From CAJBVW01 sp964457335 (lineage in GTDB: Bacteria > Myxococcota_A > UBA796 > SXON01), in NCBI GenBank assembly GCA_964457335.1, contig CAYWGD010000013.1, forward strand, positions 1 through 64,000: a stretch of 64,000 nt of DNA, in the 5' to 3' direction. Made by a program: the position numbers and the translations under genes. The notes under the pieces are model-generated. The model was not told the origin of the DNA. It searched no databases and saw only the letters and a list, made by a program, of their open reading frames with translations. Every line of letters starts with the position of its first letter. Within the stretch, counting starts at the first letter, position 1. Positions 27,301-35,565 of the stretch are shown piece by piece.

Positions 27301-27878
27301 GGCTGGCCCGCCCGCTCGGCGACGGGTCGCTCACGGACGCGGACGACGGGGGCGTCGAGGTGCACGACGGGGACACCGTCTCCGTGGCCCATGCCCTCGA
27401 CCTCGACGCGGACGCGCGCGCGACCTGGGTGCGCCACCTCGCGGAGTACGAGGTCGCGCCGTTGTTCGCGCAGCTCACGCGCGGCGCCCACCGGCTCCCG
27501 GACGGCGAGGACGTGGAGTCGGAGGTGGTGGCCTTCCGCGGCCACCTCGTCGAGGCGTTCAAGCTCCGCGGGCGGGCGACGAAGCTCGGGTACGGGCGGG
27601 GACCGGCCGAGGACGGCGGCTGGTTCCACCGCTACCTCAAGCGCTTCCCGACGCTCGGGCTCAGCGCGTCGATCGAGTTCTCCGGCAACGCGCTCCCGGA
27701 GGAGAACCGCACGGTCGCGCTCACCTCGTTCCGCTTCCTCGACGGCGACGGCGGCGAGGCGCGCCCGCTGGGGCAGGTGCCGGCCGTGCTCCTGAGCGAG
27801 GTCTGGAGCGACGTGGCCGAGATCGCGGCGCAGGGCACCGGCTACGACCCCGAGTGGGAGCGGACGACGAGCCCGTGA
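24342..27878 (+). CDS. DUF4132 protein, YehI/MolR-like
   Basis: This is a 1178-aa cytoplasmic protein. The central part is alpha-helical with HEAT-like repeats (for example LADPKADVRRVAADWLAAL). The C-terminal third (about 850-1170) has the DUF4132 signature: GWTVDELADRTVPTAGFDDDG, then a long AKKALAEAKKQLK helix and YEAMCTGRRW. E. coli YehI and MolR-type proteins share this domain, and their biochemical role is unknown. I prefer the GTG at 24342 because GGGAGG lies 7 nt before it. The GTG at 24321 directly follows TACCAT, a candidate -10 box. It heads a five-gene block whose order matches E. coli yehI-yehL-yehM-yehP-yehQ. Confidence 0.8.
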   Translation: MDPNLALDLAGLDDHRPGLSASAVRYVLEGGDDTLLDELGGTLPLKLTGRGFAPLGHKRWLASTPLTPAQRARLGKVYDAVTATQERRAGMQVGLPDGVPAWVQLLAWEASSYQPNGYGPGAEGWWDWATWAAVLVAGGQPPDLLFRALLTRADEVGGWGPLRVLIGVPGVAAAVEAHPEVVRDALAHPDVKVRAHAVGLLSPHVPAERLLALVVPLALDKAKTVRVPAAAWLEKSPAAAIPALREQATSARSGDARAFAVELLWRMAPAAETRAFLAAREPDEPSAAARQAILTCLAEPAGAPAPVPQAASVLLPPITPLDAAARDVLRGALAQADAEAAKAAAAWARFGVGATDVPGWASRFDTIVRVVEAEVFPPDARAQVRGSTVAQAFSAEVVILDRMARAPSVSLATVLRLAMCLGLAGLMDGEFWDFNASAAAIKWFRARKEPPDFTRYAAEIARLGGTPAAVGAALLGSHVFDGLPWTPASTAAFFAAHPDALAEALGPGAPDWGASTRRRNALRVCAATRPAASLVPVLWGFALGSVASERALAQRALAGVEGTVGRVVATLADPKADVRRVAADWLAALRAPESVPALEKAVVKERSEPVKAAMMVALEALGVPLDRFLDRAGMVKESEKVLAKGLPAELAWVPFDRLPTLRWADDGAEVPAAVLRAWCVQALRLKSAEPGPLLRRYAAFLRGEEAAAVGSALIRAWIAEDTRPIDEAEARSRAVAAAPFHAQWTGSSLAEAEEQLFRQHLETPAGSAIGTKGLLAVAAALSPPDAPELVQGYLKRWYGLRAAQCRALLQMLSWVDRPAAIQVVLATAARFRTAGIRAEAEACVNAIAERRGWTVDELADRTVPTAGFDDDGVLELDYGPRRFVARLGDDLGIRLETSDGRALAALPEPRADDDAERAGAAKKALAEAKKQLKVLTALQRDRLYEAMCTGRRWRGEDWRAYVLGHPVVGRLARGLVWRIEPAAGAVRLARPLGDGSLTDADDGGVEVHDGDTVSVAHALDLDADARATWVRHLAEYEVAPLFAQLTRGAHRLPDGEDVESEVVAFRGHLVEAFKLRGRATKLGYGRGPAEDGGWFHRYLKRFPTLGLSASIEFSGNALPEENRTVALTSFRFLDGDGGEARPLGQVPAVLLSEVWSDVAEIAAQGTGYDPEWERTTSP

Positions 27879-27904
27879 GCGCGCCGGGGCGGTAGGATCG
27901 CCGG

Positions 27905-28996
27905 ATGTCCACTCCCGTCCTCCGCCCTCCCGCCGAGGAGCGCTTCGCCGACGAGCTCGCGGCGCTCGCCTCGGCCGACCGAGGCGACCGCCCGCCGGGC
28001 TGGAGCCTCTCCCCCCGCGCCGTGCGGACGTTCGTGCTCGGCGACAGCGACCGTATCTCCCGCAAGTTCCACGGCGACGACGCGCTCGTGGAGCGCGCGA
28101 TCGTCGGGCTGGCCTCCAACCGGGCGCTCCTCCTCGTCGGCGAGCCCGGCACGGCGAAGAGCTGGCTCTCCGAGCTCTTGTCCGCCGCGATCTCGGGGAC
28201 CTCGCGGCTGCTCGTGCAGGGGACCGCCGGCACCACCGAGGACCAGGTCCGCTACGGCTGGAACTACGCGCTCCTGCTCGCCGAGGGCCCTTCTCCCCGC
28301 GCGCTCGTGCCGTCGCCGCTGCTCACCGCGATGAAGGCGGGGCGGCTCGCACGCTTCGAGGAGATCACGCGCTGCCCGCCGGAGGTGCAGGACGGGCTCG
28401 TGAGCCTGCTCTCGGAGAAGGCGATGGCGGTGCCGGAGCTCGGCGGCCCCGACGGCCTCGTCTTCGCGCGGCCGGGCTTCAACGTCATCGCGACGGCGAA
28501 CGTGCGCGACCGGGGCGTCCACGAGATGTCAGCCGCGCTCAAGCGGCGCTTCAACTTCGAGACGCTCCACCCGATCACCGACCTCGCGGCCGAGGTCGAC
28601 CTCGTGCAGCGCGAGGCGACCCGGCTCCTCGCCGAGGCCGGCGCGCCCGCCACGCTTGGGCGTGACGCCGTCGAGGTGCTCGTGTCCGCGTTCCAGGACC
28701 TGCGCCGGGGGGTCACCCCCGAGGGCATCAAGGTCGAGCGGCCCGCCGCGGTGATGTCGACCGCGGAGGCCGTCTCCGTCGCGATGGCGGCGGGGCTCGA
28801 CGCCTGGTACTTCGGGGACCGCAGCCTCGGCCCGCGCGAGATCGCGCGGCACCTCGCGGGCGCGCTGGTGAAGGACGAGAGCGGCGACATCGCGAAGCTG
28901 AAGCACTGGTTCGGCGCGGTCGTGCCGCATCGGGCGGAGCGATCGAAGGGGCTCTGGGCGGAGCTGTTGCGCCACAAGCGGGACCTCGGGGCGTGA
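27905..28996 (+). CDS. MoxR-type AAA+ ATPase, YehL subfamily
   Basis: This 363-aa ATPase is the likely motor of the block. It has Walker A GEPGTAKS at 79-86, a Walker-B-like ARFEEITRCPPEVQ at 149-162 (Glu-Glu in place of the usual Asp-Glu), sensor 1 with N199 in IATAN, and the arginine-rich AALKRRFNFET. MoxR ATPases work with VWA proteins as chaperones that activate or remodel partners. The VWA partner is two genes downstream. TAGGAT ends 6 nt before the ATG and could be a -10 box or an AGGA ribosome site. The gene ends in a GTGA overlap with the next. Confidence 0.88.
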   Translation: MSTPVLRPPAEERFADELAALASADRGDRPPGWSLSPRAVRTFVLGDSDRISRKFHGDDALVERAIVGLASNRALLLVGEPGTAKSWLSELLSAAISGTSRLLVQGTAGTTEDQVRYGWNYALLLAEGPSPRALVPSPLLTAMKAGRLARFEEITRCPPEVQDGLVSLLSEKAMAVPELGGPDGLVFARPGFNVIATANVRDRGVHEMSAALKRRFNFETLHPITDLAAEVDLVQREATRLLAEAGAPATLGRDAVEVLVSAFQDLRRGVTPEGIKVERPAAVMSTAEAVSVAMAAGLDAWYFGDRSLGPREIARHLAGALVKDESGDIAKLKHWFGAVVPHRAERSKGLWAELLRHKRDLGA

Positions 28997-31326
28997 GCCT
29001 CCTCGGGGCGCTCCGCGCGGCTGGCGGGCCCGAGGTCGCGCCCTTCGACGCGCGTGGGCCCGTCGTGTGGGTGCCCGTCCGCCACCACAGCCCGGCGTGC
29101 GCGTTCCACCTCGCGCGGGTGCTGCGGGAGGTGCGCCCCCGCGCCGTGCTCGTCGAGGGGCCGCGCGACGCGACGCCGCTCGTCCCGCTCATCCGGCGCT
29201 GCACGCCGCCGATCGCGTTGTTCACGACCTTCGTGGACCGTCGCGGCGACGGCCCCCCGCGCCGCACCGGCGCGTACTACCCGCTCTGCGAGTGGTCGCC
29301 CGAGTGGGTCGCGTTGCGGGTCGCCGAGGAGCTGGGCGCGGAGGCGCGGTTCGTCGACCTCGGCTGGCCCGAGAAGGTCGCGGCGGACGCGCCGGCCGAC
29401 GCCCCCGCCACCACGCCGGCGAGCCTCCAGGCCGAGCCCTGGTACCGCCACAGCGCGCTGCTCGCGGCGGCCTGCGCGCGGGCGGGCGCGCGCGACGCCG
29501 AGGACCTGTGGGACGGCCTCTTCGAGGCGGGCTTCCGCGAGGCCGACACCGCCACATTCTTCACGGGGGTCCTGACCTGGTGCGCGCTTGCACGTCACGA
29601 CGCGCACGTCGGGCCCACCGAGCTGGTGCGCGAGGCGTGCATGCGCGCCGAGGTCGACGACGCGCTGGCCGGCGGCGGGCCCGTGGTCGTGGTCACCGGC
29701 GGGTTCCACACCGTCGCGCTCCCGGCGACCCGCCCGGCGCGGCCGGCCCCCGTGCGGCTCGCGCGCCCCGACGACGCGGGCGTCTCGCTGATGCGCTACC
29801 ACTTCGTGCCGCTCGACCGCCTGAACGGGTACGCGAGCGGCATGGCCGCGCCCGAGCTGCGGCGCCGCGCCTGGGCAGGGGAGGACGTGGCCGCCCTGCT
29901 CGTGGAGATCGGCCGGGACCTCCGCGCCCGGCTCGGCGCGCCCTCGGTCGCGGACGCCGTCGCCGCGCGCGAGCAGCTCGCCCGGCTCGGCGCGTTCCGC
30001 GGGCACCGCTCGCCCACGCGCGAGGACCTGCTGGACACGGTCCGCTCCTGCTTCGTGAAGGGCACCGACGACGTCGAGGGGGTCGCGGTGCTCGCCGTCG
30101 CCCGGCGGCTCCTCACCGGCGACCGGGCCGGCGTGGTCCCCGCGGAGGCGGGCCGGCCGCCGCTCGTGCTCGACTTCGAGCGGGAGGCCGCCGCCGCGCG
30201 GATCGAGCTCGACGGCGCGGAGGAGCGGGAGGTGACGCTCGACCTCTACCGCTCCGCCGGGGCGCGCCGGACGAGCCGGCTCTTCTGGCGGCTCGCCCTG
30301 CTCGGCGTCCCGTTCGCGCGGCGGGTCCGCGGGCCCGACTGGACGGCGGCCGAGGCCGCGGGCCGCGTGCAGGAGGCCTGGCGGTACCGCTGGCACCCCG
30401 CTGCCGAGTCCGTGCTCATCGAGATGTCGCGCTACGGCGCGAGCGTGGGCGAGGCGGCCGGGAACCGGCTGCTGGAGCGGCTCGACACCCCGGACACCGA
30501 GCCGGCGGCGGCGGCGGCGCGGCTCGTCGTCGAGGCCTGCCGCTGCGGGCTGCACGTCGAGGCCGCCGCCGCGCTGGCCCGCGTGCGCGCGCTCCTGGCC
30601 GGCGACCCCGGCTTCGCCTCCGTCGTGGAGGCCGGCGAGCACCTCGCGCGCCTCGTCGTCGCCGCCGACCCGCTGGAGGCGAGCGCGCTCGTGGGGCTCG
30701 ACGAGGTGCGGGCCGAGGCCTGGCGGCGCGGCGCGTACCTCGCCACCGGCGTCGGGGGCGTCACGGAGGGGGGCGAGGACGAGGTCTGCGCGCGGCTCGC
30801 GGCGTGGGCGACGTCGGACGGCCGCGCGCTCGTGGAGGGCGCGGAGGCGCTGCGCGGCGAGGTGCTCCGCGAGCTCGGGGCGGCCGCGCCGAACCCCGTC
30901 GTCGCCGGGGCGGCGTCCGGGCTCCTCTACGACGATGGCGAGCTCGACGGCGCCGCCCTGGGGGAGCGCCTCGCCGGCTGGCTCCGGGCCGCGGACCCGG
31001 CGCTGGGCGCACGCTTCGCGCGGGGCGTGCTGACCACCGCCCGAGGCGCCGCATGGGGCGAGCGCGCCGTCGTCGGGGCGCTCCACGAGGCCCTCGGGGT
31101 GCTCGACGAGGACGCGTTCCTCCGCGCGTTGCCCCACCTCCGGCTCGCCTTCGCCGACCTCACGCCCCGCGCCACCCAGCGCGTCGCCGCCGTCGTCGCG
31201 GACATCGCCGGGGCCGCCCCGGTCGCGGGCCTCCGCCTCGCGGTCCCCGAGGCGGAGCTGCGGGTGGGGCTCGCCGCGGACCGGACGGTCGGCGAGGCGC
31301 TCGCCCGGGACGGCCTCGATGGCTGA
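28993..31326 (+). CDS. DUF5682 protein, YehM-like
   Basis: This is a 777-aa cytoplasmic protein. The N-terminal domain opens with VWVPVRHHSPACAFHL and VLVEGPRD, and later has VVVTGGFHTVAL. Paired histidine motifs of this kind are reminiscent of the TraB/EreA/ChaN group of metal-dependent hydrolases, so an enzymatic role is possible, though this is inference. The rest (about 330-777) is helical. The GTG start overlaps the ATPase stop by 4 bp, and its own end overlaps the VWA gene by 8 bp, so the proteins are probably made in fixed ratio and act together. Confidence 0.78.
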   Translation: MSLLGALRAAGGPEVAPFDARGPVVWVPVRHHSPACAFHLARVLREVRPRAVLVEGPRDATPLVPLIRRCTPPIALFTTFVDRRGDGPPRRTGAYYPLCEWSPEWVALRVAEELGAEARFVDLGWPEKVAADAPADAPATTPASLQAEPWYRHSALLAAACARAGARDAEDLWDGLFEAGFREADTATFFTGVLTWCALARHDAHVGPTELVREACMRAEVDDALAGGGPVVVVTGGFHTVALPATRPARPAPVRLARPDDAGVSLMRYHFVPLDRLNGYASGMAAPELRRRAWAGEDVAALLVEIGRDLRARLGAPSVADAVAAREQLARLGAFRGHRSPTREDLLDTVRSCFVKGTDDVEGVAVLAVARRLLTGDRAGVVPAEAGRPPLVLDFEREAAAARIELDGAEEREVTLDLYRSAGARRTSRLFWRLALLGVPFARRVRGPDWTAAEAAGRVQEAWRYRWHPAAESVLIEMSRYGASVGEAAGNRLLERLDTPDTEPAAAAARLVVEACRCGLHVEAAAALARVRALLAGDPGFASVVEAGEHLARLVVAADPLEASALVGLDEVRAEAWRRGAYLATGVGGVTEGGEDEVCARLAAWATSDGRALVEGAEALRGEVLRELGAAAPNPVVAGAASGLLYDDGELDGAALGERLAGWLRAADPALGARFARGVLTTARGAAWGERAVVGALHEALGVLDEDAFLRALPHLRLAFADLTPRATQRVAAVVADIAGAAPVAGLRLAVPEAELRVGLAADRTVGEALARDGLDG

Positions 31327-32458
31327 AGACGCGCTCGCGCTCGCCCGGTGGCGCCTCGTGCTCGGGCGTTTCGCGGAGGAGCCGCTCGCCGGCGCGATGG
31401 GCGCGGGGGAGGGGTACGAGGCGATGGACCGGCTCCTCGACCACCTCTACGGCCGCGAGTACACGAAGCGCGGCGTGCGCGGGCCTTCCGGCGGGCCCGC
31501 GGCGGGGAGCGGGGCGAGCGTGCTCTCCGTCCCCGAGTGGATCCGCGGCCTCCGCGACCTCTTCCCGAGCGACGTCTGCGAGGTCGTCACGCACCACGCG
31601 CTCGAGCGCTACGGCCTCACGGAGATCGTCTCCGACCCCGACACCCTCCGCTCGCTGGCGCCCAGCTACGACCTGCTCAAGGCCGTGCTCACGTTCAAGG
31701 GGCTCATGCGCGGCGAGGCGCTCGACGTGGCCCGCGCCATCGTGCGCGCGGTCGTCGAGGATCTGCGCCGCCGGCTCGAGCGCGACGTGCGGGCCGCGCT
31801 CTCCGGGCGCCCGTCCCGCGCGCGGCGGGTGCGCTTCGGCTCCTCCCGGGATCTCGACGCGCGGCGCACCGTCCGCGCCAACCTGGCGCGCTGGGACCCC
31901 GAGCGCCGCGCCATCGTCGCGAGCGAGCTCTGGTTCACCTCCCGCGCGCGTCGCTACGCGCTGCCGTGGGAGGTCGTCGTCTGCGTCGACTGCAGCGGCT
32001 CGATGGCGGACTCGGTCATCCACAGCGCCGTGATGGCCGCCATCTTCGCGGGGCTCCCCTCGCTGCGGGTCCGCCTCTTCGCGTTCGACACCGCCGTGGT
32101 CGACCTCAGCGCCCAGGCGGACGACCCCGCGGACGTGCTCATGAGCGTCCAGCTCGGCGGCGGCACCGACATCGCGGGCGCGGTCGCGTACGCCTCGACG
32201 CGGATCGAGCAGCCCTCGCGCTGCCTCTTCGTGCTCGTGACCGACTTCTGCGAGGGTGGCTCGCCCGCGCGCCTCGTCGCGCAGATCCGCAAGCTGCGGG
32301 GCGACGGCGTGCGCGTCCTCGGGCTCGCGGCGCTCGACCGGGACGCCACGCCCGTCTACGACCGCCACCTGGCCGGGGAGTGCGCGGCGGCGGGGGCCGA
32401 GGTCGCGGCGATGACGCCCTCCCGGCTCGCGGAGTGGGTCGCGGGGGTGATCGGGTGA
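31319..32458 (+). CDS. VWA (CoxE-like) protein, YehP-like
   Basis: This is a 379-aa protein. An N-terminal helical region (1-205) leads to a C-terminal von Willebrand A domain with a complete MIDAS: D224-x-S226-x-S228 in DCSGSM, T283 in GGGTD and D309 in VTDF. Such proteins bind a metal ion and a client, and serve as the adaptor for MoxR ATPases. It overlaps the DUF5682 gene by 8 bp and the SWIM gene by 4 bp (GTGA). The ATG at 31319 is the natural start. Confidence 0.88.
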   Translation: MAEDALALARWRLVLGRFAEEPLAGAMGAGEGYEAMDRLLDHLYGREYTKRGVRGPSGGPAAGSGASVLSVPEWIRGLRDLFPSDVCEVVTHHALERYGLTEIVSDPDTLRSLAPSYDLLKAVLTFKGLMRGEALDVARAIVRAVVEDLRRRLERDVRAALSGRPSRARRVRFGSSRDLDARRTVRANLARWDPERRAIVASELWFTSRARRYALPWEVVVCVDCSGSMADSVIHSAVMAAIFAGLPSLRVRLFAFDTAVVDLSAQADDPADVLMSVQLGGGTDIAGAVAYASTRIEQPSRCLFVLVTDFCEGGSPARLVAQIRKLRGDGVRVLGLAALDRDATPVYDRHLAGECAAAGAEVAAMTPSRLAEWVAGVIG

Positions 32459-34380
32459 CGCTCACCGAGCGCGTGGCCGCCGTCGCGCGGCGCCTCGACG
32501 ACGACGCGCTCGCCGCCCTGGCGAACCGCGGCCTCGCGCGGCGCGCGCGCAAGGACGTGGACGCGCGCCCCCCGGTCGTGCGGGGGGAGCGGGACGGCGC
32601 CGTGGAGGTCGAGGTCGAGGAGCACGTCGTCCGGCTCGTCGAGACGCCGGGGGACGCGCGGTGCACGTGCCCGTCGGGGCGCGCGTGCCGGCACGTGCTC
32701 GCGGCCTGGATCGCGGCGGGCGGGGCCGCCGACGCCGCCCCCACGGAGGCCGCCCCCGTGGAGGCCGCCCCCGCGGAGGCCGCGCCGGCCGTCGACGTGG
32801 ACGCGCTGAAGCGCTGGGCCGGCGCCGCGCTGCTGCGCCGCGCGGACGAGGCCGTCGGGGCCGGGGAGGAGGTGCGGTTCTCGACGGAGGGGGGCTGGCG
32901 CGCGCGGCTCGTCGCGCGGGGCGAGGAGGTGCGCGCGTTCGGCCCTTCGCTGGGCGCGCTGCTCTGCACCTGCCACGCGCCGGGCGCCTGCTTCCACCGC
33001 GCCGTTGCCGTCGTCGCGTGGCTGGCGCGCACGGGCGCGCGCGCACCTGAGCCGCCGTCCGTCGCCCCCTCCCTGCCCGGCGCGGTCCGGACGCCGGAGG
33101 AGGTCCGCCTCGCCGTGCTCGCGACCTGCGAGGGCGTCGTCGCGCGCGGGCTCGGGCGCGCCGGGGCCGCGGACCGGGAGCGCCTGCGCGCGCTCGCCGC
33201 CAGCTCCCACGGCGCCGACCTCCCGCGGCTGGAGCGGGCGTGCCGCGCGGCGGCGGACGCCGTGGACGGGCTCCTCGGACGCCTCGCGGGGGCTGGCGAG
33301 GACGTGGCGCTCCGGCAGCTCGCCGCCTTGCACGCCCTGGCGCGCGCGCTCGCGGAGCCGACGCCCGCGCTCGTCGGGCGCCACCGCCGCCGCTACGAGG
33401 ACGTGGCGGCGCTCGAGCTCGTGGGCGCGGGCGCGCGGACCTGGCGCGCGGCGAGCGGCTACGTCGGGGTGACCGTGCTGTTCTGGGAGCCGGCGGCCGA
33501 ACGCTGGTCGACCTGGACCGACGCGCGACCGGCCGACCAGGCCTTCGACCCCCACGCGCGCTTCGGCGGGCCGGGCCCCTGGCCGGGGCTCGCCTCGCCG
33601 CGTGTCGCGGCCGCCTCGCGTCTCCGGCTCGTGGGCGGCGCGCGCTCGGGCGACGGCCGCCTCTCCGGGCAGGCCGAGGCCGCGCTCCGGCTCGGGCCCG
33701 CGACCGCGGCGGACCTCCCCGCGGCGACGACGCGCTGGGCTTCGCTCGGCGTGTTGGCCCGGCGCGTCTTCGCGCGTGGCCTCTCCGAGCGTGGCGAGGG
33801 GGACGACGTCGTGGTGCTCGCGCCCGCGGGGCTCGGGCCCGCGCGCTTCGACACCGCGTCCCAGGCGCTGGTCCGGGCGCTGTTCGACGAGGAGGGCCGC
33901 CCCCTCGACGTCGTGGCGCCGCACCGGCCCGGGAGCGGAGACGGCGCCGCCGTGGAGGAGTGGACCTCCGCGCCCGACCGCCTCGTCGGGCGCCTCCGCC
34001 TGCGCGACGGACGGCTCTGCGTGGAGTCCTGGGCCGCGGCCGACGGCGCCGGCGTGGTGCCCCTCGGCACCACCGAGCCCGGGCCGGAGGGCGACGCGGA
34101 CGATCACGCGGCACCCCCCCTCGGCGGCGTGGCCCGCGTCGTGAGCGCGGCGATGGACGCCCTCGAGGTGCGCGCCGCTGCCGGGAGCGCGGCCCTGCTC
34201 GACGCGACCGTGCTGGAGCACGCGGCGGCCGACGCCGGGGCGGCGGGTCTCCTCCGGCTGGAGGCCGCGCTCCGGTCCGTGCTCGCCGCGGAGCGGGCGG
34301 CCGTCGCCGGGCGCGTGCTCGCGGCGGCGTGGGTCGCGGCGCTCACGATGGACGCGGTGGCGGTGGAGCGGGCGGTGTGA
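32455..34380 (+). CDS. SWIM zinc-finger protein with two SWIM-type motifs, YehQ-like
   Basis: This is a 641-aa protein. The N-terminal SWIM finger has C70-x-C72-x5-C78-x-H80 (CTCPSGRACRH). A second motif of identical spacing occurs at C171-x-C173-x5-C179-x-H181 (CTCHAPGACFH). Between them is an Ala-Pro-Glu repeat linker (about 94-113). The rest is Ala-rich and helical with no recognised domain. SWIM domains bind DNA or proteins. The GTG start overlaps the VWA gene (GTGA). It closes the DUF4132-MoxR-DUF5682-VWA block and is followed by a hairpin. Confidence 0.78.
   Translation: MTLTERVAAVARRLDDDALAALANRGLARRARKDVDARPPVVRGERDGAVEVEVEEHVVRLVETPGDARCTCPSGRACRHVLAAWIAAGGAADAAPTEAAPVEAAPAEAAPAVDVDALKRWAGAALLRRADEAVGAGEEVRFSTEGGWRARLVARGEEVRAFGPSLGALLCTCHAPGACFHRAVAVVAWLARTGARAPEPPSVAPSLPGAVRTPEEVRLAVLATCEGVVARGLGRAGAADRERLRALAASSHGADLPRLERACRAAADAVDGLLGRLAGAGEDVALRQLAALHALARALAEPTPALVGRHRRRYEDVAALELVGAGARTWRAASGYVGVTVLFWEPAAERWSTWTDARPADQAFDPHARFGGPGPWPGLASPRVAAASRLRLVGGARSGDGRLSGQAEAALRLGPATAADLPAATTRWASLGVLARRVFARGLSERGEGDDVVVLAPAGLGPARFDTASQALVRALFDEEGRPLDVVAPHRPGSGDGAAVEEWTSAPDRLVGRLRLRDGRLCVESWAAADGAGVVPLGTTEPGPEGDADDHAAPPLGGVARVVSAAMDALEVRAAAGSAALLDATVLEHAAADAGAAGLLRLEAALRSVLAAERAAVAGRVLAAAWVAALTMDAVAVERAV
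32734..32778 (+). repeat. Three 15-bp tandem units coding Ala-Ala-Pro-x-Glu
   Basis: Units of GCC-GCC-CCC-NNG-GAG at 32734, 32749 and 32764 differ only in the fourth codon. They encode the flexible linker between the two SWIM motifs. Confidence 0.7.
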
Positions 34381-34569
34381 CCCACGACGTCGGTGGGCTC
34401 ACACGCGACCGCAGTGTCGCCAGCCACGCCCGCGGCAGGGGGGCCGGAGGGCGGCGCGGGCGCGGGGGGGTCCCGGGCCGGAGGCCACGCCTCGGTGAGG
34501 GGCCCGCGCCGGTCGGGCCGCGCGCGGCGGCCCGACCGAGCGCGGAGCGCGCGCCCGGAGGACACCCGG

Positions 34570-34593
34570 CCCCCGCCCGTCTTCGGGCGGGGG
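34570..34593. terminator. Hairpin between convergent genes
   Basis: A perfect 10-bp stem (CCCCCGCCCG / CGGGCGGGGG) with a TCTT loop lies between the SWIM gene (+) and the DUF4097-like gene (-). It could end transcription from both sides. The remaining spacer from 34381 to 34626 shows no gene. Confidence 0.5.
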
Positions 34594-34626
34594 AGCCGCC
34601 CGGTCGCGCTCGCGAACCTCCCCGGC

Positions 34627-35394
34627 TCACTCCCCGAGGACCTCGATGTCCCCGGCCTTGGTGGACGCGGAGAGCGGGGTGGCGCCGGGGGTGTCGGTGA
34701 CGCCGGCGACGCGGATGTCGCCGGCGTCCGTGGCCAGGCCGAGGTCGTAGCGCCCGGTGGGCACGCGGAGGGAGATGTCGCCGGCGCTGGAGCGCGCGTC
34801 GACGCCGCCGACCTCCGAGAACGCGAGGTCCACGTCGCCGGCCCCGGTCGACGCGACGAGGTCGGTGGAGACGAGCTCCACGCCGTAGATGTCGCCCGCG
34901 TCGGTGAACGCGACGCCGGGGCCCTCGGCGCCGAGGAGGTTGATGTCGCCCGCGCCGGTCTCCAGCTCGAAGCTGCCGCGGGACGCGACCATGTGCAGGT
35001 CCCCGGCGCCGGTCTGGCCGATGACCTCGCCGTCGATGCCGGACACCACCAGGTCGCCCGCGCCGATGGACACGAGCACGGCGACCTCGCGGGGCACGAA
35101 GATCTGGTGGTCCGCGGTGCAGAGGTCGCTGGGCTCGCCGCCGCAGCTCGCGAACACCTGGAGCGTGCCGTCGTACACCTCGACCTGCGAGGAGGCCGGG
35201 TTCCAGGTCAGCGAGGCGAGGTCCTTCTGGACGCGGACGCGCTCGTCGTCGTCGGCGGCGTTGAGCGTGACGGTGCCGTGGTCGACGAACACCTCCACGG
35301 CGTGGATGGGCTCGTCCACGAAGACGGTCTCGTGCTCCCGGACGGGGACGCAGGCGGACAGGGCGAGCGGGAAGGCGAGGGCGAAACGGTTCAT
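34627..35394 (-). CDS. DUF4097-like adhesin-type lipoprotein
   Basis: This is a 255-aa predicted lipoprotein (signal MNRFALAFPLALSAC, lipobox LSAC). The mature part is a beta-helix-like array in which an (S/T)xAGD(I/L/V) turn recurs eight times (IGAGDL, TGAGDL, TGAGDI, TDAGDI, TGAGDV, SSAGDI, TDAGDI, TKAGDI), typical of DUF4097 auto-adhesin folds. GGAG lies 6 nt before the ATG. The gene is divergent from an ECF sigma factor gene and shares with it a spacer with a 10-bp inverted repeat pair, so it may belong to that sigma factor's regulon. Confidence 0.8.
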   Translation of the reverse strand: MNRFALAFPLALSACVPVREHETVFVDEPIHAVEVFVDHGTVTLNAADDDERVRVQKDLASLTWNPASSQVEVYDGTLQVFASCGGEPSDLCTADHQIFVPREVAVLVSIGAGDLVVSGIDGEVIGQTGAGDLHMVASRGSFELETGAGDINLLGAEGPGVAFTDAGDIYGVELVSTDLVASTGAGDVDLAFSEVGGVDARSSAGDISLRVPTGRYDLGLATDAGDIRVAGVTDTPGATPLSASTKAGDIEVLGE

Positions 35395-35450
35395 GGGGGT
35401 CTCCGTGGTGGTGATGGCCACGCCTCCCTCGACACCGGCCGCCCGGGTTC

Positions 35451-35520
35451 GTGTCACCCGGTCGAGCGAGAGATACGCGACCCGCCCCCCCGAGCGGTTT
35501 TTCTTCCGAGCGGGTGACAC
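35451..35520. promoter_or_regulatory. Perfect inverted repeat pair between DUF4097-like gene and sigma factor gene
   Basis: GTGTCACCCG at 35451-35460 faces its exact reverse complement at 35511-35520. Each copy reads GTGTCACCCG towards the gene it could serve: rightward for the sigma factor (start 35566) and leftward for the lipoprotein (start 35394). The TGTCACC core resembles -35 elements of some ECF sigma groups. The pair may be two facing promoters, or an operator. Confidence 0.5.
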
Positions 35521-35565
35521 GGCCTCCGCCGGCCGGTGTCGTTGCCCTCGTGAAGGAGAGGCCGC

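Noticed and set aside
22533..27629. 1698-aa minus-strand open frame
   Set aside because: It is Arg/Gly/His-rich with no domain and lies antisense to the AraC, VCBS and DUF4132 genes. It is a shadow caused by high GC.
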